Origin: Deinococcus frigens DSM 12807
Lineage (GTDB): Bacteria > Deinococcota > Deinococci > Deinococcales > Deinococcaceae
NCBI RefSeq assembly: GCF_000701425.1
Contig: NZ_JNIW01000074.1
Coordinates: 1 to 13,979, forward strand
DNA length: 13,979 bases
Reading direction: 5' to 3'
Every line of letters starts with the position of its first letter. Position 1 is the stretch's first letter. The notes below the pieces were generated by a model. It made no database searches. It saw only the letters and a list, made by a program, of their open reading frames with translations, and was not told the origin of the DNA. Both the position numbers and the translations under genes were made by a program. Shown piece after piece: positions 9,395 to 13,979 of the stretch.

Positions 9395-9396
9395 CG

Positions 9397-10413
<1,017 letters not shown>

Positions 10414-10445
10414 GCCAGCCGATGCCAGCCTCGGAGGCTCCGGCC

Positions 10446-11558
10446 ATGACCCGCGCGCAGGAGGTGGAGACCAAACTCGCCTGGGTGCGGGAGGCGCTGG
10501 CGGAGGCGGGCAGTTCGCTGTGCCGTCTGCGCGGCAGCGACTGGTTTGCCTGGGCCACGGCCGGGGGGTCCAGCACGGTCCTGATGACTGCCGAGACGGG
10601 CGCGGCCGAGGTGATCGTCGGGACGCGCGACGCCTTTGTGCTGACTGATCACATCGAGGCCGGGCGGCTGCGGGCCGAGCAACTGGGTGGGGAACTGGTC
10701 CAGGTGTTGCCGGTGCGTGCCGTGCCGTGGGGCAACCCGGACGCCTGGGAGGCGGCGGCCCTGGCCGCTGTTCAGCCGGGCGGCCCGGTGCTGAGCGACC
10801 GCCCCGGCCCTGCGGAGGAGGCGCTTCCCGAAGCGCTGCTCGTCCGCAGGCGCACGCTGCTGCCCGCCGAACTCGCCCGGTTCCGGCAGGTGGGCCGCGC
10901 CGCCGCCGAGGCCGTGACCGGGGTATTGCTCGCGGCCACCCCGCAGATGACGGAGTTGGAGTTGGCGGCCCTGGCGGGCGCGGCCCTGCGCCGACGTGGC
11001 CTGGACGACGCCCTGGTGCTGGTGGCCGGCCAGCGCCGGTTGCCGCTGTACCGCCATCCCACGCCGCAGGAAGAGGTTCTGGGCAACGTTGCCATGCTGG
11101 TCGTCTGTGCGCGCGGCCACGGGCTGGTCGCCAGCCTGACCCGCTTCGTGTCCTTCGGTCCGCTGCCTGACGCGGCGCGGGCCGCCCACGCCAGGGTACG
11201 CGCCGTCGAGGCCGCTGTGCTGGCCGCCAGCGTGCCGGGTATGCGCCTCCTGGACCTTTACGACGTGCTGGCGGGAGCGTACCGTGACGTGGGCGATCCA
11301 GGGGCCATGCTCGAACACCACCAGGGCGGCCTGGCCGGCTACCAGGCGCGCGAGGCCATCGCCACGCCAGGGACGGCCACTTCACTGAATGTAGGCTCGG
11401 TCCTGGCCTGGAACCCCAGCGTGCGCGGCGCGAAGATCGAGGACACCATCGCCCTCACCGGGGTCGGCCTGGAGGTCCTGACGCTGGACCCGGCCTGGCC
11501 GCAGGCGACGGTGGCCGGCCTGCCCCGCCCGCTGGTGATGGAAAGGACGCGCCCATGA
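10446..11558 (+). CDS. Creatinase/M24-fold protein lacking most metal ligands
   Basis: The 370-residue protein is taken from ATG 10446, eight bases after GGAGG (10433-10437). An in-frame GTG at 10410 overlapping the GH43 stop and an ATG at 10422 are alternatives. Residues ~1-135 resemble a creatinase-N domain, and ~140-360 the pita-bread M24 domain. The five usual ligands are mostly gone: the first two Asp positions read VCARG (C221) and VASLTR (S230), the His is kept in HHQGG (H292), the first Glu is N323 in AWNPS, and the last Glu is E332 in IEDT. It is therefore unlikely to be a two-metal aminopeptidase; like metal-free creatinase it may use His/Glu chemistry on another substrate. It overlaps the next gene by ATGA. 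I recall similar HHQGG-type proteins annotated simply as M24 peptidases. Confidence 0.85.
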   Translation: MTRAQEVETKLAWVREALAEAGSSLCRLRGSDWFAWATAGGSSTVLMTAETGAAEVIVGTRDAFVLTDHIEAGRLRAEQLGGELVQVLPVRAVPWGNPDAWEAAALAAVQPGGPVLSDRPGPAEEALPEALLVRRRTLLPAELARFRQVGRAAAEAVTGVLLAATPQMTELELAALAGAALRRRGLDDALVLVAGQRRLPLYRHPTPQEEVLGNVAMLVVCARGHGLVASLTRFVSFGPLPDAARAAHARVRAVEAAVLAASVPGMRLLDLYDVLAGAYRDVGDPGAMLEHHQGGLAGYQAREAIATPGTATSLNVGSVLAWNPSVRGAKIEDTIALTGVGLEVLTLDPAWPQATVAGLPRPLVMERTRP

Positions 11559-12487
11559 GCCGCCCGCTTACAAGTATTTGCCTGCCGCCCGGCCCGCTGT
11601 TTCCCGGTTATTTCGCCGATCCCTTCGTGATGAATGTGGACGGCACGTACTATGCCTATGGCACTGGTCTTCACGGTGAAACTGGGGTGCGGGTGTTCGA
11701 GGTCCTGTCGTCGCCAGACCTCGTGAACTGGATTTCGCACGGTGGCGTGCTGGAGCCGCTGGGGGCGGAGCGGCTGGACTATTGGGCACCGGAGGTCGCG
11801 CGTCAGGACCAGACGTTTTACCTGTACTACTCGGTGGGCCACGGCGACCAGGGCCACCACCTGCGGGTCGCGGCGGCGGCGCATCCCCTGGGGCCTTTCG
11901 TGGACCTGGGTTTGAATCTGACGCCGGACGAGCCGTTCGCAATTGACCCGCACCCCTTTCAGGCCCCGGACGGTTCGTGGTGGCTGTTTTTCGCACGCGA
12001 CGATCTAAGCGGCGAGCGCCCCGGCACGGTGCTGGCGGTGGCCCCGCTGCACGACATGACCCATCTTGGCGAACCACAGACTATCGTGCAGGCCAGTGGC
12101 GACTGGCAACGTTATCAGGCGGGGCGGGCCATGTACGGCGGCCTGTACGACTGGCACACCCTGGAAGGGCCGTTTGTGCTGTGGCGGGACGGACAGTTTC
12201 ATCTGCTGTATTCGGGCGGGGCCTGGACCAATGAAACCTATGGCATCGGGCATGCGGTTGCCGATCACCCGCTCGGCCCGTGGACCGAACCCGCTCCACG
12301 GGCCAATGTGTTGCGAACCGCAGGCCCCCTGATTGGTCCCGGCCACGCCAGCGTCACCACCCTGGATGGTCAGGACATCTTGATGTTCCACGCCTGGGAC
12401 GCTCAGTACACCCGGAGGCAACTGCACGCCGCCCATCTGCGCTGGGAGGGAGAGCGGCCCTGCGCGTTAGCCGCACTCGTAAAGTAA
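11555..12487 (+). CDS. Cytoplasmic GH43 family glycoside hydrolase (arabinofuranosidase/xylosidase-like)
   Basis: The 310-residue protein starts at ATG 11555, overlapping the previous stop by four bases (ATGA). There is no signal peptide. The beta-propeller motifs are GYFADPFV with base D22, DYWAPEV at 75-81, FAIDPHPF with D131, HTLEGPFV with acid E204, and GPGH with H264. It is shorter than, and clearly diverged from, the exported GH43 two genes upstream (LEGP against IEAP). It most likely releases arabinose or xylose from imported oligosaccharides. It is the last gene of the operon. Its stop is only some 13 bases from the IS remnant on its right, so any downstream operon genes may have been lost. 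Confidence 0.92.
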   Translation: MSRPLTSICLPPGPLFPGYFADPFVMNVDGTYYAYGTGLHGETGVRVFEVLSSPDLVNWISHGGVLEPLGAERLDYWAPEVARQDQTFYLYYSVGHGDQGHHLRVAAAAHPLGPFVDLGLNLTPDEPFAIDPHPFQAPDGSWWLFFARDDLSGERPGTVLAVAPLHDMTHLGEPQTIVQASGDWQRYQAGRAMYGGLYDWHTLEGPFVLWRDGQFHLLYSGGAWTNETYGIGHAVADHPLGPWTEPAPRANVLRTAGPLIGPGHASVTTLDGQDILMFHAWDAQYTRRQLHAAHLRWEGERPCALAALVK

Positions 12488-12499
12488 AGCGTTCATTCC

Positions 12500-12710
12500 A
12501 GATTTTACCCTTGTCGTTGAATTGTACGTGTGGACGCACCTGCACCCACATCTCCGCTGCCGTCAGGCGATCTCCTTGTAAGTACCGCTGAATTGCGTCA
12601 TGAGCAAAATCGTCGATGTGGTCAGCAAGATAGGTTTGCGTCCGATTGGTCTGTGTCGCAGCCAAAAACTCGCAGCACCGTTTCCGACTGACTTTCTGAG
12701 GTCTTCCCAC
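12500..12710 (-). pseudogene. N-terminal remnant of a DDE transposase (IS701/IS4-like)
   Basis: From GTG 12710 the minus strand reads KRCCEFLAATQTNRTQTYLA, then DHIDDFAHDAIQRYLQ, then LTAAEMWVQVRPHV and NDKG. This resembles the N-terminal DNA-binding part of IS701/IS4-like transposases, which read TQTNxTxTxLAxH, SHDxxxRYL, LWxxVxP, then the first DDE Asp. The frame leaves the family pattern at about 12505, before the catalytic core, and runs antisense into the GH43 gene. The upstream stretch TTTCGCGTAAGTCCTAGTGC (12731-12750) may be the element's end. The family name is uncertain; that it is a transposase piece is more secure. Confidence 0.65.
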
Positions 12711-12755
12711 AGAATCTCAAACTCGTCCGGTTTCGCGTAAGTCCTAGTGCAGCGT

Positions 12756-13684
12756 TCAATTAATACGAATGGCTTCGTAGTGGTTTCGGAGCGTCCGGCG
12801 AGCGACCTGGGTTGAGAACTGCCAGTTCAGCGTGATTCCAGCGCGTGAACGCGCTGTGACCCAGGCCTCGACTTCTTTGAAGGGCGCAGAATTCCAGCTC
12901 CGCCATGTTGTGCCAGGAAGCATGGATCGGCGTGTAGACCCACTCGAATCGGCCCACCAAACGGTGGGCCTGCTCTGGAGGCATCCACTTGTAAAAACTG
13001 CCGCCATGATGAGTGTTGAGATTGTCCTGCACCAGAGTGATCTGCACCGCCTCTGGATACGCCCGCTCCAGATCCTGCATGAACGCCGTGTATTCCTTGG
13101 CGGTTCGTCGGGCACACACTTTCGCGAACCGGCGACCGGTGCGGGGTTCAACTGCCAGGAGCAAGGTACAGCTCCCAAAGCGCTGGTACTCCTAGTCTTG
13201 CTTTGCGACTCGTCCCGGTTCCATCGGAACCGGGGCCATCGCGTCGCCGATCAGGAAGCAGGGTTACTCATCGAAGCACAGCACGGGAAAACGCTCGTCA
13301 TAGGGGCGTGCGTAGACGTCCAGAACACGCTCCATCTCGCACAGAAATTTCGCCGTTAGCCGCGCGATACACCATTGTCTTTTGCGGTGCGGCTGGACCG
13401 CGTTTTTTTAAGCATGTAGAGCACTGTCGACGGTGCGATGCCGTCCACAACGTTCAATTCCACCGCTTTCTCCGCCAGCAGACGAATGCTCCACCGTGCA
13501 TGGCCTTCGGGGGCCTCACTGCACGCGAGTGCCGTGATGGCCGCCCGGTCCTTGCCATCAAACTTCGCGGGTCGGCCCGTATGTGGCGCATCAAACAGTG
13601 CCGCTTCAAGACCACCGAGCACAAGGCGTTTTCGAGTGGACTGCGCCATCTGGACGCTGATCCCAAGCGCCTCTTTGATGAGGT
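12756..13684 (-). pseudogene. IS630-family transposase, decayed, 5' end cut by the right IS6-type copy
   Basis: Read on the minus strand, the protein begins HLIKEALGIS at the IS6-type repeat, lacking about 30 residues. It continues RLVLGGLEAALFDAP, GRPAKFDGKDRAA and EGHARWSIRLLAEK to a frameshift near 13380-13400. Next come DVYARPYDERFPVLCFDE with the first catalytic Asp, then VQDNLNTHHGGSF with the second, and NMAELEF with the Glu. Two in-frame stops interrupt it, TAA at 13266-13264 right after CFDE and TAG at 13194-13192. A further frameshift near 12880 puts the ending WVTARSRAGITLNWQFS to NHYEAIRIN in another frame, stopping at 12758-12756. It is certainly inactive. Confidence 0.85.
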
Positions 13685-13697
13685 GTGTTGCCTTAAC
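13684..13697. repeat. Terminal inverted repeat of the right IS6-type copy
   Basis: TGTGTTGCCTTAAC is the exact reverse complement of 281-294. It sits 40-52 bases beyond the stop of the right transposase gene and marks the inner (left) end of that copy. It directly abuts the truncated IS630 gene, showing that the IS6-type element or its neighbour sequence arrived later than IS630. Confidence 0.8.
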
Positions 13698-13736
13698 TTG
13701 ACCCGTGGCAGACTGAGGGCAGGGGTGATCTGAACT

Positions 13737-13979
13737 TCAGGCCACCCCTACCGCGGCTATTGACCACGTCTGGAACGCTTGTTTCTGATTGCTTCGTCTG
13801 ATCGAGGTAGAAACGCTGGTTCGGGCGTGATGGTGGATGTTCTCGATTCGGGCGTGCAACCTCAGAAATTCTTGCGCTCGTTTTTTTCGTTTGAATCCCT
13901 GTTGTTGTCGTTCCTGACGCCGTGTAGATCGGTGCGATTGCTCAATGACATTGTTGCAGCGAGCCGTGGAAATCACTTG
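13737..13979 (-). CDS. IS6-family transposase, C-terminal part (cut by window edge)
   Basis: The last 80 residues of the protein are read from the right edge to TGA 13739-13737: ARCNNVIEQSHRSTRRQERQ, then GFKRKKRAQEFLRLHARIEN, then a tail ending TWSIAAVGVA. NNVIEQSHR carries the catalytic Glu of the DDE triad, and the Arg/Lys-rich stretch and final helix are typical of IS6-type transposases. The first two-thirds lie outside the window. It has the same orientation as the N-terminal piece at 1-256, and the repeats beside each match, so both are probably copies of the same IS. Confidence 0.9.
   Translation of the reverse strand, partial: QVISTARCNNVIEQSHRSTRRQERQQQGFKRKKRAQEFLRLHARIENIHHHARTSVSTSIRRSNQKQAFQTWSIAAVGVA

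Overview
The window is high-GC bacterial DNA with tightly packed genes. The insertion-sequence families, the periplasmic (non-lipoprotein) substrate-binding protein and the codon use suggest Deinococcus or a close relative. That assignment is an inference from general resemblance; no rRNA or other phylogenetic marker is present.

The layout is a carbohydrate-use locus inside a scrapyard of mobile elements. At each edge lies part of an IS6-family transposase gene, both on the minus strand. The left edge holds the N-terminal part (1-256) and the right edge the C-terminal part (13737-13979). A 14-base sequence next to the left gene (281-294) is the exact reverse complement of one next to the right gene (13684-13697), as expected for the two ends of one IS. 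The ~13.4 kb between them is therefore bracketed by IS6-type copies in direct orientation, the geometry of a pseudo-compound transposon or translocatable unit. Just inside each copy lie older, broken elements: an IS5-type N-terminal remnant fused to a tyrosine-recombinase tail on the left (295-785), and an IS701/IS4-like remnant plus a decayed IS630 transposase on the right (12500-13684). A further IS5-type C-terminal remnant sits at about 2130-2490.

The cargo has three parts. (1) A minus-strand pair: a phytanoyl-CoA-dioxygenase-family oxygenase (1077-1937) and an 81-residue unknown protein (825-1070). (2) A plus-strand ArsR-type regulator with a large C-terminal domain (2677-3642), convergent with a minus-strand family 2 glycoside hydrolase (3727-5604). 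(3) Divergent from the hydrolase across a 525-base control region, a plus-strand operon: periplasmic sugar-binding protein (6130-7455), two CUT1-type permeases (7578-8519, 8522-9394), a secreted GH43 enzyme (9397-10413), a creatinase/M24-fold protein lacking most metal ligands (10446-11558) and a cytoplasmic GH43 enzyme (11555-12487). The last five genes overlap or are 2 bases apart.

The inferred job is use of a plant-type glycan, plausibly arabinan, arabinoxylan or arabinogalactan. The exported GH43 would trim polymer outside the membrane, the ABC system would import oligosaccharides, and the internal GH43 and GH2 would finish them to monosaccharides. No ABC ATPase gene is present, so a shared ATPase encoded elsewhere is expected. 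TCACA-type repeats occur in the divergent control region and could be a common operator. The most unusual protein is the metal-ligand-poor M24 homologue embedded between the two GH43 genes.
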